Positions 34,678 to 45,464 of a stretch of DNA of 64,000 bases are shown one piece after another. Below the pieces are notes generated by a model. That model saw only the letters and a list, made by a program, of their open reading frames with translations, was not told where the DNA came from and ran no database searches. The DNA lies in contig CM022298.1 in assembly GCA_011799875.1 (NCBI GenBank), forward strand, positions 492,941,180 to 493,005,179, given 5' to 3'. This DNA is from Thinopyrum elongatum (taxonomy: Eukaryota; Streptophyta; Magnoliopsida; Poales; Poaceae). How positions within the stretch are numbered: position 1 is the first letter of the stretch; each line of letters begins with the position of its first letter. Both the position numbers and the translations under genes were made by a program.

Positions 34678-37600
34678 TTGATCTTCCCAAGTGCCGTCTA
34701 AAGCTCAACTGCTGCGACCACGTCGTTGGTGATTTAAACAAGTTCATTTGAGATTGGTTTTGATCCCATATTAGATCAGCAATTTCTTTTGCGCTGCCGG
34801 CAGCTAAGCATTAAAAATCTACATGGCCGAGAACCGTCGGGGCGGCGACGTATGAACATCAGCGATATACTGGTCGGCTGACCGCTTGCTTCGCTCACAC
34901 ACGTTCCCAGGAGCCTGGAACAGCCCAGCTCAGACAGCGCAACACAGGGATCATCCTCTACTTTTTTATATATATACTTTTTAACTTTTTGTTCAAGTAC
35001 CTAGGCTGCTGATGGATGGCTACTACTTCATGCGTAATACTACTAATAAGTGAACGCTGGTTTGCAGCAATTTTTAATTGCTCTATGGCTACTGCGACAT
35101 GTGGAGATCAGGTCATCCTGAAAACGCAGTAGTGCTACCTCTGTTGGCGGGGTGGGTAGTGCTGCGCCACACCTGGGACAACGCATGATGAACTCTTCAC
35201 GCCTTCCGAGGTCTAGCCGATCTCGGGCAAGGCTTTGCTAGTCTGTTCATCTCTAGCTTTTTGACCTCGGATTTCTACGCCTAGCTCCTCCGAACAGAAA
35301 CATCAGGTTATATTTTTCTAGTTGCCTATGTTATATAAATTTTTACACAGAATATTGTTCTGCTGGTTTGCATGATTTTTTCGGTGTAGACCTTTAGCGA
35401 CCGGTTTAAAATTCGGTCCGTCGACGCGGCGGCCCCATCCGGACATAAAGTCACATGAGGAGATGATCCCCGCGCAAGTCCCGTAACCAAGCTAGCAAAG
35501 TAAAAGCATAATCATGAATATACTAGTAAGGGAAGTACTACTTGTGCTAAATTGATCATGTTTTCCATATTTAATTAATAGATATCCTCTTTTTACTTGG
35601 ATGTACTAATCCATCTTGGATTACTAATTCGATAGTCTTTTTTGTTCATTGTTGCCACCACGTGATGGGCGTTAGCTCCGACTTGATCGGCTTCTCAGGG
35701 GCGCACGCGCAGCAACGCATACATGGAGCGGCGGCAGCACGTCCTGAGCGACCACATGGAGATGAGGACCTCCGAACACACATCAGGGAGATTTTTTTTC
35801 CAGCTCCTAGTTGGTCGCTGGTCTTCTACTACTTTTTGCTGAAAATTGCATAAATCTATAACCCAATTGATTATACTAGTTTTGCAATACGGTATCTCGA
35901 TTTGGTCAGCGAATTCTAGTAATTCAAGTACTACTTCACATAAAGATCAAAGTGACCTAATTCTTGGTGCTCATTGATGCTAGTTCTGTATAGACCAGTC
36001 CCGGTCATCGCCGTCGAACAGGTTTTATTTTTCCTAACTATTCGGTTAGCTGCTAAAATTATTGCACACAGAATATTTTCTGTTGTTTTGCACTGCATTA
36101 TTTTTGCAGGGATATTTTGTTGACACTTGTGCACGACGTTGGTCTAGCCGGCGTCTCGCCGTCGCCGAGGCTGGCCGACTTGTGTCGACATCGCCGCGCC
36201 ACAACGCTGTCATGCCATCGAGCCGACCTCGGCGCTCAGGCCATATTTACCAGATTATTCACTTCGCATAAATTAATTATGCATTTTTTCTTTCAATTAT
36301 TATTATTTCTTGCTTGCACTGTTTTATATGTGCAGGTAATCTACTTCGATTGTGTCACACAGTCACCTCCGCATACCGACGTCGTCGTCCTGCCTCCGCC
36401 GACCAAGTTGTGTGGTCACCGTGGTGCGCTACCCTTCATCAAACCGGCGTCTGCCACACCGACATGTTTCGACACGTGGAACGACGTGGGGCTTCAGTGT
36501 CACCCCACCGGCCCGCTCCATCAGCTAGGCTGGACCGGAGCCTTCGCCGTTGATTCATCAACCTACTCCGGTGACTTCGGCGTCACCAGCCGACCAGCTT
36601 CATCATGATAGCTGGACCAGGGGCTTCACCTTGCCCATCGACCGTGCTGCGTCACCACTTCGTGACATCGAGTTCCTCACCTGGTCACCTCGGGCTTGGG
36701 GCCTGAGACCTCGGCCAGTCCGAGGACTATGTCTTCGTCCCGCCACAAGCCCGTACCGCGTCATCAACACTGAACACATCAACCAGCTAAGTCGCTTTCA
36801 TGCTTTTTCCAATTTTGAATTTTCGTACGGTTCGACCAAGCATTTTATTTATGTTAAATAAAAAAGTTTTTGTTAAAAACTTAGGTTGTTAAAAACACTT
36901 TCCTTTCCCAGGTTAACTGGGGGCTAATAAATTTATAAGAGTCGTTTTATAATAATTTTTTCTTCTAAGTCGCTGCAAAGTTTTTTTTACCACTCCTTTC
37001 TCGACTCTAGTGTGTGGTCAATAGCCGATTAGCCTGGTTTCTCTCTAAAGCCGCTCGAGTTTGGTTCGTGAAACTGGCATCGGAGAAGCACTCCGCCATC
37101 GGGATAAGGAGGTTGAAGCCAAAGGCTGATCTACTTGAAGTTTAGAGATCGGATGTGTCATGTTAAAGCACGACAGAAGCACAAAAAAATTTAAGACCGA
37201 TTTCGGATTGGCACAAAAAACTTGATTTAGTTCGGACGTAAAGTTTTTACGTAAGTTTTTTGGTTTTCCAAGCTTATGGCACTTTTAACCTATTTGTCTA
37301 TTTCCAGCATAAGTCTCGCAGTACAACGCCGGAAACCTTTAAAGCTTCGGCAATATCAACGCGGGGCTGCGACTAGAGCCAACCCCACCAAAAGCCAAGG
37401 TACACCGAGGAGTCCTCGGCAAAACGTTCTCGGATATTGCTTTATATGCATCGATTTTGAATTGTGTCTTCGGTCAATAGTTGGGTTGCCCGGCTCCTAT
37501 GCTTGCCTCCTACGTTCCGCTTTAATTTGTTCGGCTAAGTGTGTAAAGGGAGAACCACTGCGATTGTGTTTCCAGCTCGAATGGTTAAGCGCCTCAGTGG

Positions 37601-39715
37601 AGAAAGCCGAAAACTGACTATCACAATGAGCGTAAACTGGTCAGCGATCCGACGACTGTGTCAAACTACAGATCAATAGAGATCACGCCGGGTTAGACGA
37701 TGAGCCTTTCATAAAACTGGCCGAAGTGTTAATGGCTTGACCTCAGCTGACGCCGAACACTAACCGGGGGCTAGTAACTGACCTCCGAACTTTAAGCTCC
37801 TATAACTAAGTGAAATTTATAAAGTCCGCATATCTGATTGCCTCGTTTCCACTAACGCAACCGCCTCCGGGCACCGAGACGTCGGCTAAGGGTTGTATTG
37901 TTACTGCGGAAACACCCTGCGTAGCATCTAGAAGCCGACGATGGGCCACTTTCAAATGATAAATGGTCGCAATGGAGTCAAAATAAACATATATCATCAG
38001 CGTTTGTATTCAGTATACAAGCGCTGCCTTCCGTAATGATCGTTATAAAGCCATAAATATGCATCAATTTAACTTAAGATTTTGGCCAAGCTGGATTGTC
38101 TGGCTCCTGTGTTTACACCCTACGTTCCCGATTGTTCGGCTAGGGGGTAAAGAGAGCACCTCTGTGATTAATACTACCGGATCATCCGGGTTAGTACCTC
38201 AGACTAGGTGAAGACGAAAGCTAGCTATCTTAAAAATATAATTGATCGGCAACGACGGAAGTGAAAATTTCGGTTCATTAAGACCATAGAGTTCGGGAAC
38301 TTTTCCCAAAATAAATCCTGAATATTTTCCTCCCACATTGATCGGAGGTGAGGTTTCATGATCATGGTCAGCAGGACAACCCAAAGAAAGGGGAACTGAT
38401 AGAGGGACTATTTTCTTTTGAAGATGTTTCTTACATTAATAGTAATATAACATATCTCTCTACGTACATTTGTTTATAAAATTGTATGGCCGGATTGCTT
38501 TGTTTTTCATAAATCTTTGCCCTTATAATCGCTTTATAAAGTAGGAAAACACTCCTCGGCTACTGGCCGACGAGGTTGAAGCCGATGGTCGATCAACGAA
38601 GTTTTGTACAATGCGGATCCAAGCATTAATGATGTAAAATATTTGAATACATAGAATCATTACACATAAATGGTGATTAAAATCAATTTACTCCAGATAT
38701 TGATCCTTAATTCAGCCACCCTTGCCCAGATTACTGATCGGGGGCTACTGGCTTCGTGCTTCTCACTTGAAAGCCATTAACGGGGTACATCGATCCCCTG
38801 ATCTAGCGTTGCCACCCGACCAGTGGCTCGGGGGCTACTACATTGCCTATTCAATGCAGAAAATTCAAAGTGCATGCCCAGTATTCGGCTTGACCGAGCA
38901 AACGCGTATTCGGACAACAATAGGTACCATCTGAGACCTAGCCGACATCAAGCTAATATATTACGGCGACTTCTCAAGACCCCCTCTCAGGGGCCCGTCC
39001 GCCGATCACTATCTCCTCTAATATATTACACCGCGTTCTATTCCTACATATGCTGCCGAGCTAGGAGTTGATCCTCAGGCCGATTTCGCGAATCGACCTG
39101 AGTCTCAGGGGTTACTGGGATCAGCGGTTTCATGTTTTTCTTTAGGTGCATCTCGGATTTTAAGACCGACACACACACCTTGAGGGTTACTGGCTATATA
39201 TCTCGGTAGAGAATAAATTACACCAATCGAGAAAAATATATCCACAAAAAGTCAGCCCAAGCCCGAGGTGGTGCACCACCTCGGAAGCAGTCCGGTATAA
39301 AGCTCTGATACAAGTGGCAGGCCCTATAGAGGGAATTTCCGGCATTAAGCTTGGTTGAACTCCTGCAAAGTTTTTAAAGAGTGAGGTAATTTATGACATC
39401 TCGGATACAGTCCGACGTTGGAGCTCGGATGCAGTCCGGCGTTGGAGCTCGGACGCAAGATGACACCGCCGCACGGGAACAACTTCAAACCCGAGGTGTG
39501 GCGTAAAAATAACAAGGCATTGATGAAGGCCGAAAACATAAAGGGGCTCCTCGGATACCCGACGTGTAAACTCTTTGGATTCACTTCGGCGATCCTCAAG
39601 ATCGAAGATGAGAAGATTTGTTGAACCAATTTTCAAGACCAACGACCGAAGGTGAAGAACAGTTCGGAAGAACAGAGGAGCGTCCCCAACTTGAAGACCG
39701 GTTCAAGGGGGCTAC
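34678..39715 (+). other. Non-coding interior of element D
   Basis: No domain is recognised in any frame. Notable parts: modules at 35330-36340 that repeat a pattern of T-rich DNA, TGCAG and a CG-rich exon-like block; GGGGGCT boxes at 36919, 37766, 38740 and 38830; a 24-bp tandem repeat at 39400-39459; and the terminal polypurine tract CAAGGGGGCTAC at 39704-39715. Confidence 0.55.
39400..39459 (+). repeat. 24-bp tandem repeat, 2.5 units
   Basis: Units 39400-39423 and 39424-39447 differ at two bases; a partial third unit follows. Confidence 0.9.
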
Positions 39716-40138
39716 TGATGGTGTCCTGCACTAGGGGGTACTCATCGCGTCGTCTCCCGACCAGGTGAGACGGGCCGAGGACCCCCCATGGCGGTTCACT
39801 AATGGGTCACTTCGGGCAGCCCATGCCGCATACAAGGAAGACTCCACAAGACTTGGCGCCCAAGCCGAGGATTCTCCTCTAAACCCTAGGCCTCCGGTGT
39901 ATTATATAAACCGAGCCTAGGCTAGTCAATAGATCATCTAATATTCATTAGAGCAATCTCGTGGTAGATACATGTACCCTGTACTACACCCATATCAATA
40001 CAATCAAAAGCAGGACGTAGGGATTTACCTCCATCAAGAGGGCCCGAACCTGGGTAAAATATGTGTCCATGTTACCATCGTTTCAAGACGCCTAGCTTAG
40101 GACCCCTACTACGAGATATGTCGGATTCGACACCGACA
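39716..40138 (+). repeat. 3' LTR of element D (423 bp)
   Basis: TGATGGTG...ACACCGACA, preceded by the purine tract AAGGGGGCTAC. Confidence 0.9.
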
Positions 40139-40414
40139 CCCGCACCACCCCATTTGCTCCGGCGACCCGGCGGCGCTTCCCCGGCCTATCCGCGTGCCGC
40201 CACTGGTTCCTCCGTCTCCCTCTAGTCGCCGCCGCCGCTCGCGCGCGCCATTCCTCCGACGAACATCGCCCGACCGCCCACTGCCGCTTGGCGCCCACAA
40301 GGTGTTCGACAAAATGCTTGCAAGGTATGTATTGCTTCAACTTCACATTTTTTACATAAATTTGGTGCATGTTGTTTGTAGTTTTTATAGACTAGTTTAA
40401 ATTCAATATTGTAG

Positions 40415-40768
40415 ATGAGTTCGTCATATGATTCTTCCGAAGAAGAATTTGATATTGAAGAGGAGGAGGACCTTGCAATGATCCTAGCAATGCACATCAA
40501 TAAAAAGCCGAAGCACGGTGGTTCGGTTATGGGTCGGCAGAAAATTTGGAGGGATAAGATCGATGCCGACAACAGATTGATGAGGCACTATTTTGTGGAT
40601 AATCCCGTATACCCCGAGTCGTACTTTCGGCGCCGTTTTAGGATGAGCACCGAGTTGTTCAGGCGCATTGCAGAGAAACTGGTGAGCCATGATCGATTTT
40701 TTCAGCAAAGGAGGAATGCCGCCGGAGAACTCGGGCATAGCATCTTTCAAAAGGTGACAGTCGCATGA
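40415..40768 (+). pseudogene. PIF/Harbinger transposase N-terminal fragment of element G
   Basis: A 117-residue frame begins after an intron-like acceptor (TATTGTAG, 40407-40414 region). The N-terminus is acidic (EEEFDIEEEEDL). It then has LMRHYFVDNPVYPESYFRRRFRM and LFRRIAEKLVSHD, which match the region before the DDE nuclease of plant Harbinger transposases. It stops right after FQKVTVA, where a full-length protein would continue for some 250 more residues including all catalytic acids. The product cannot cut DNA. Confidence 0.8.
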
Positions 40769-41107
40769 TGATTTGTATATTTGATGTTGCACGTTTGATA
40801 TTGTATTGTCGAACTATTTGTTGTATTGAAAGATAAACTATTTGTTTGAGTTGTAATAAAATTGAACTAAATTATTGATTTATTTTTTATGTGTTTGATC
40901 TTCTTGGTTTTATTTGGAGTGTCATATGTTGTTTGTACTGGGCGCGCGCGCCTTTTTTTGCAGCGCCTGCTGGAGCGGCTCGCGCGCGCTATATTTTGCC
41001 TCGGCCGCTGGAGCCAGCGCTCAGCTACGCGCAAAAACTGACTATTTCGGCGCTGTAAAGCCTTTTTTTGCACGACGCGCGTTGCGCGCCTGTTGGAGAT
41101 GCTCCAA

Positions 41108-41382
41108 CCTTCCGCCAAACAACATTGCTATTTGATCACTTTCCGCCAAAGCAACATGCATCAACCAAATAGTAGCGCGGCCTTCCGCCATCCGGACGGA
41201 GGGTACGTGGTGGCAGATGTCCGGTCTCCCGCAAAGCCTCTCTTTGTTTGTTTTGATTTGCGGAAAAGATATGTCACGGCGCGTCGGTGGACCGATATGG
41301 GTCTGCGTTGGATGGCAAACTGCGTCCGACGGCGCAGTGTGAACGTTTGCGGGAGGTTTGAGGGTTCGCTTCGAAGATGCCC
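41108..41382. mobile_element. Relic end of a PIF/Harbinger-like DNA transposon
   Basis: Ends GAAGATGCCC followed by TTA (41383-41385). The ~120 bases before it (GACCGATATGGGTCTGCGTT region) match 27235-27340, so both are ends of one family. The other terminus was not found. Confidence 0.45.
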
Positions 41383-41385
41383 TTA

Positions 41386-41610
41386 TGTCACTTGTACACA
41401 TCTCCAATGCACCACTTTTCCAAGACTGGCTCCGCCAATGTGCAGGAGGAAACTGAAAGAGCCTCGAGCTTATTAGTGGTAGTACTATAGTATACAGTGT
41501 AGAGCGGCGTAGGCACTAGGCGTTGATGCATCCGCGAGCTAGACAAAGCAAAAGCGAGAGAGGCAAATTGAATTGGATCCAGTCCAGCAACGAATGCACA
41601 TCGTTCCTGA
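41386..41610. other. Intergenic DNA without recognised gene
   Basis: Nothing supported. Confidence 0.5.
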
Positions 41611-43133
41611 CCCCCGCGTCGCCTCCCTGGCGGCTCGGGGGAGAAAACCCTAGTTGCCGCAGCTTTCTCCCCCTCCTCTTCTCGTCCCGCCGCCGCCGAA
41701 GGGCTCATCCCAGCGAAGCTCAGGTTGGCCCAAGAAGGTGGTGGCAGGGCAGCTTTGGGCGTGGGGCGCGGGCGCGAGGCGCCGGGCTGCAGCGAGGTGT
41801 CCTCCAGATCTGCGCCGGCGACGCGGCGGAGGCATGGAGCTGCGGGCGGCGGTGCCGCGGCAAGGGCTCCACACCAGGAAGCTGGGGCGGCGGCCCCAGG
41901 GGCTCTCGATGGTGGCGCCGCCGCCACGGCTGCGGGGGCAGCGTGGTGCCTGCTCGCGGCGGATCGGGGCGTCCCCTGCTCAGATCTGGTCCGGCGAGGG
42001 TGGTGGTGGCCCGGGCACTCGCCGGCGGCCCTGCTTCTCTCCTCCGGCGTGATGCTTGGATGTCGTCCGTGCTGCGGGCGTGGTGGATCTGGAGGTGGTC
42101 CAGATCGATGGCTGGCGGTGTTGCTGGGGGCGCGGGCGGCGGGCGGCCTCTGGCCTGGAGCGGCCGGATCCGGAATTTGGCGGCCGGAGGTGGTTCGGCC
42201 GGCGACTGTCTGCAGTCGGGTTGCGTGGTGGCTCCTTGTCGGGATGGTGGTCCGCGGTGGCATGGTTTGGGCACGACCTTTGGGTTGCTCTGGCTTGTGC
42301 GCCGGCGGCGCTTCGGCTGGTTCTTGGGTGGTGTAGCAGGTGGCGTCTGCTGCTCCGGTTTGGTGGTGGTGTGTTGGAGACGCCGTCTCCGGCATAGGTG
42401 CTCGCCTCCCTGACGAAAGTCATGCTCGACTTCGGTCTGGGCTGGTGGCGAATGATGCCTTCGGGGTGTGATTTTGCCTTGTTGGAGGCGCCATCGAGGG
42501 GATCCGACACCTCTCCCTGCTTCGAGTTCTTGTCTCCTGGTGAAAACCGTGTGTAATGATGGCGCCATTGGTGTCATTACTTTGTTGGAAGCATTGCCTT
42601 GGAGTCAAGTCGGATGTCGGGAGCACTTGGTAGTGGTGGTGCGGTGGATCTGAAGCGGGCAGCGTTTTGGTGTGCTTGGAGCCGTTGGTGGTGCATCCCT
42701 CTGGGGCCGGTCGTTGGTCGGCAGGAGTGCGGCAGGAGCTCCCCTCGACGGCATGTCCGTCGGGGGCGATGGTGGTTGGCACTTGGAGCGAACACGACAT
42801 GCTTGCAACGCCCGGTGAGTCAGGTTGGGCGCCCTCTCGGGATCGGAGAGGCACATGTTCGCTCCTCTTTCGTTGGACATGTCGTTTCTCTCCGGCGACG
42901 GTGATGTCGTCTTACATGCTCGTGGCGGTCTTTTGGCTTTTAGGTGTTTCCTGTTTTTTTTTTTGACGGGAAGGCGTTTCATGTATGTCCTGTTGTGCCC
43001 GAGCCCTAGGTGTGATGTGCTCTTTGTAAAGGTTTTAGCTCGGTTTCCCTTAATTAACCGAGCATCGGTTTCTTTACTGCTTTTTCTAATGAATCGAAAT
43101 ACGCAGCTCTCCTGCGTGTATTTCAAAAAAAAA
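41611..43133 (+). mobile_element. Second poly(A)-tailed non-autonomous retroelement (LINE-type ends)
   Basis: Starts CCCCCGCGTCGCCTCCC and ends GCGTGTATTTC followed by nine A (43125-43133). The interior is G-rich and gives long spurious frames (41523-42413 plus, 41388-42395 minus) without a known domain. A T run with a GACGGGAAGG box is near 42950. The 5' start is shared with 33431 but the 3' end is different. Confidence 0.55.
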
Positions 43134-44190
43134 TTGAACTGCCCCGTCCAAGAGGCGACGTGCAATGCTGGTCCGGTTCGGGCGAGCCAGAAGCGGGACG
43201 GGGGCAGTTGGGGTTGGAACTTCCTACGTCCCAAGCGTGCCGGTGCCGCCTCCATCGGTCGCTGCCCTGCCTGCCCGAGCTACCACGCATACCATGCATG
43301 CGACGCGTTGGCTGGCGCTGGTCCGGATTCGGTGCCTGATTACTCACCGGATTAGCCATGCCCATCAGCCTACGTACTAGCCCGAGCCCGACTCCGGCGG
43401 CATTCATTCATGCGTGTCTCGTTCGGTGCCGCTACCCCCAACTTTGGAGGTGTTAATTGGAAGAGAGCAACACGCACTGTGCGTGCGTGTTGGATCTTGT
43501 ATTCTTGTGAATGATTAGCAGTCAGTCGTTACCTTTTCTTCCGAATAATCGGCGGCCGTGGCTTGCGTGAAGACTGGATTTGCTAATGCTAGCTCGCTAT
43601 CCCGTAGACACACCCTCGTCCTCTTGCAACCCCGCCTTAATTTGCAGGCCCCCCTCTCCTCTTGTGCCTGGCCAGCGGTGCATGTGAGCCGAGTCAGTTA
43701 ACCAGCCACTCACCAGTGACTCAGCGAGTGACCACAGCGTCCGTCCTAGTGACCCCAAAGCGTATCGCAAGTACTTCTGGCATCTGTGCGGATCGCCAAG
43801 CATAAACCCAACACATGGCGGGCTTCCGCGCACTGTACTGCGGATGGTTCAATGCCGAACTAGGCTACTCATTCCGATGGTTCCCTTGCTGCAGCAACTT
43901 GTTCTATCGTAGGCCGTGCGTGCGTGCGTGCGCTGTCATTTGGCACGGCGCATTCACGACGCAACGCAACGCACGTTATATGTTCCATTTCCCCCAGGGC
44001 AACGGCGAGACAGGTCATGCCCGGCCACCCACGCCCCTGAATTCCATTGCTGGGCTAACTAACGAACACTGTGACGGTCTGAGTGTGCATGGCATCGATC
44101 GTGGGTCCGTGTTCATTTAGCGAGGCAAGCAGTACGATTGTACAGAGCAACGGCGTGATCAAATCTGCAACTCACTGTTTGATGTTTAAA
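43134..44190. other. Intergenic DNA without recognised gene
   Basis: No supported gene; a short GTGC-repeat lies near 43916-43932. Confidence 0.5.
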
Positions 44191-45282
44191 CTACACCTCC
44201 GTCTCCGCCGCTCTTCTTGTGGCGCGCGGCCTTCCATGAGACCGCCTTGAGCGCCATGGCGACGGTGCGGGCCTCGTCGTCGGCGCGGTCCTGGGGCGAA
44301 GACCACGCCCTTGGCGCCGTGGCCGAGCACGAAGACAGTCCTGAGGGCATCTACAGCCGCAGGTTGTAAATTTGGGCCCTCAAACGTCCACGAACATGCC
44401 TAGACGCGCCTCAAATTCTATCATTTACAATCACATACCTTATTTTCAAAACATTTATTACATGCAGAGTCATGCATGACGATCATCCCGTCCGTCTTGG
44501 ACCGGCTGGGCCGTTAAAACACACCAAAAATTACTCATACTTAAGATTTTCACACCCTTTTTAGCCCCACTTCGCCACGTGACGAGCTAGTCGAGAAGCG
44601 ATAAACTTCTGACATCATTGCATCGTCTGTTAAGAATATAGACTGTCACGATTCATAGTCAGGGTCTATCTCCTTGACAAGGGAAACATTCATGTTACTA
44701 CTGCTTTTTATGAATCACAATGTGTCGACAAAAATCGATGAACAAAATAAAAATCTGTTGTCATTGTAGTAGCGGTATCAACGTATATGAACGAGAACTT
44801 GACACTGGATGAACAATCATCTGTTAATGAAATGCAATCTAGTGTCAAGTTATCTCGCTCACGCAACGAGAATTGATAGACATACACAACAACACAGAAG
44901 CTTGCTGCCATGCGCCGGCGCGGCTATTTAAGCCGGTCGGCATCCGCATCCCGCGGCAATGTGGGACTAAAATTTGGGTGCACCGATGAGAGAGGACGGA
45001 GCTTCTGTCGCTGCAGGTGAGACCGTCACGACCTGCAGCGGGGTCGGCGGACGGGCCCGGGCGACCCATATCCGCCCCATATTTGGGCTGGATATGAAGG
45101 GTGCCGGTCAGCCCAGGCGTTTGAGGCGTCCGTCTGGGTCAAAATTTCGTGACCGGTCAGTGACCATGCGGGCCTGCCCGAGCATTTGAGGCGGATTTGG
45201 GCTGCCCGCCTGTAGATGCTCTAAGTTCCGCCAGGCTGAGCTGGCGAGACTCCGGCGGCGGTGAGAGCGCATGTGCCATCAT
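44191..45282 (-). pseudogene. Protein kinase N-terminal gene fragment, split by a DNA transposon
   Basis: On the minus strand a frame from 45282 (MMAHALSPPPESRQLSLAEL) runs to the transposon edge at 45222 and resumes at 44344 with VFVLGHGAKGVVFAP. The block LGHGAKGVVF is a glycine-rich ATP-binding loop. After a frameshift near 44295, ARTVAMALKAVSWKAARHKK carries the expected beta-3 lysine (ALK). It ends at TAG 44193-44191, far short of a kinase domain. The N-terminal style resembles plant AGC kinases of the OXI1 group by recall. No catalytic loop or activation segment is present. It is a host-gene remnant, possibly captured and carried here by a transposon. Confidence 0.62.
44345..45221. mobile_element. 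Small DNA transposon inside the kinase fragment (877 bp)
   Basis: Terminal repeats GGGCATCTACAGCCG (left) and, inverted, GAGCATCTACAGGCG (right) match at 13 of 15. Flanks TGA (44342-44344) and TAA (45222-45224) suggest a PIF-type 3-bp duplication. The kinase frame resumes on both sides, which confirms the insertion. Non-coding inside. Confidence 0.65.
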
Positions 45283-45310
45283 GGCCACCGCGCGCGCATG
45301 AGGACGGTGC

Positions 45311-45400
45311 CGCCTTGGATTGGGTGGCGATACGAGTGGGTTTGGTGCCCTGCGCCGCCTTGGATTGGGTGGTGATGCGAGTGGGTTGGGTGCCCTACGC
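45311..45400. repeat. 45-bp tandem duplication next to the kinase fragment
   Basis: Units 45311-45355 and 45356-45400 differ at about four bases; 45 bp keeps any reading frame. The minus frame upstream of the kinase start reads through it as a Pro/Arg-rich repeat. Confidence 0.88.
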
Positions 45401-45464
45401 CGGGCGAGTGAAGGAAGGATGGAGTGGGGATTGTTTGCGATTTGTTTAGGGAAGGCCATCATGG

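Larger units (their letters stand above)
32698..40138 (+). mobile_element. Element D: non-coding gypsy (Tat-like) LTR retrotransposon
   Basis: TSD CCCGC at 32693-32697 and 40139-40143. The right LTR is 423 bp (39716-40138); the left copy loses similarity after about 33104, so its last ~20 bases and the PBS are gone. The interior has no gag or pol. It has GGGGGCTA boxes and a stretch (about 37530-37690) that is the inverse of E's 52085-52230, so D and E are relatives in opposite orientation. By eye the LTRs differ at 20-odd positions, so D is older than B. Confidence 0.85.
32447..41104 (+). mobile_element. Element G: PIF/Harbinger DNA transposon, host of element D
   Basis: Terminal inverted repeats of 21 bases, GAGTATCTCCAACAGGCGCG... 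(32447-32467) and its inverse (41084-41104), with one mismatch. Flanks TAA (32444-32446) and CAA (41105-41107) fit a decayed 3-bp target duplication. Without D it would be about 1.2 kb: GC-rich ends plus one exon of a transposase. It is a deletion derivative. Confidence 0.8.

Noticed and set aside
36117..36608. 163-codon frame in element D
   Set aside because: Spans repeated T-rich and CG-rich modules with no conserved motif; no relative in the window supports it.
34678..37300. Search for a minus-strand antisense gene in element D like those of B and E
   Set aside because: No frame with a PF04195-like region, coiled coil or consistent splice sites was found.
41388..42413. Long overlapping open frames on both strands (335 and 296 codons)
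   Set aside because: They lie in the G-rich 5' part of a poly(A)-tailed retroelement. Composition is skewed, no domain is recognisable and the frames overlap on both strands; a product of base composition.
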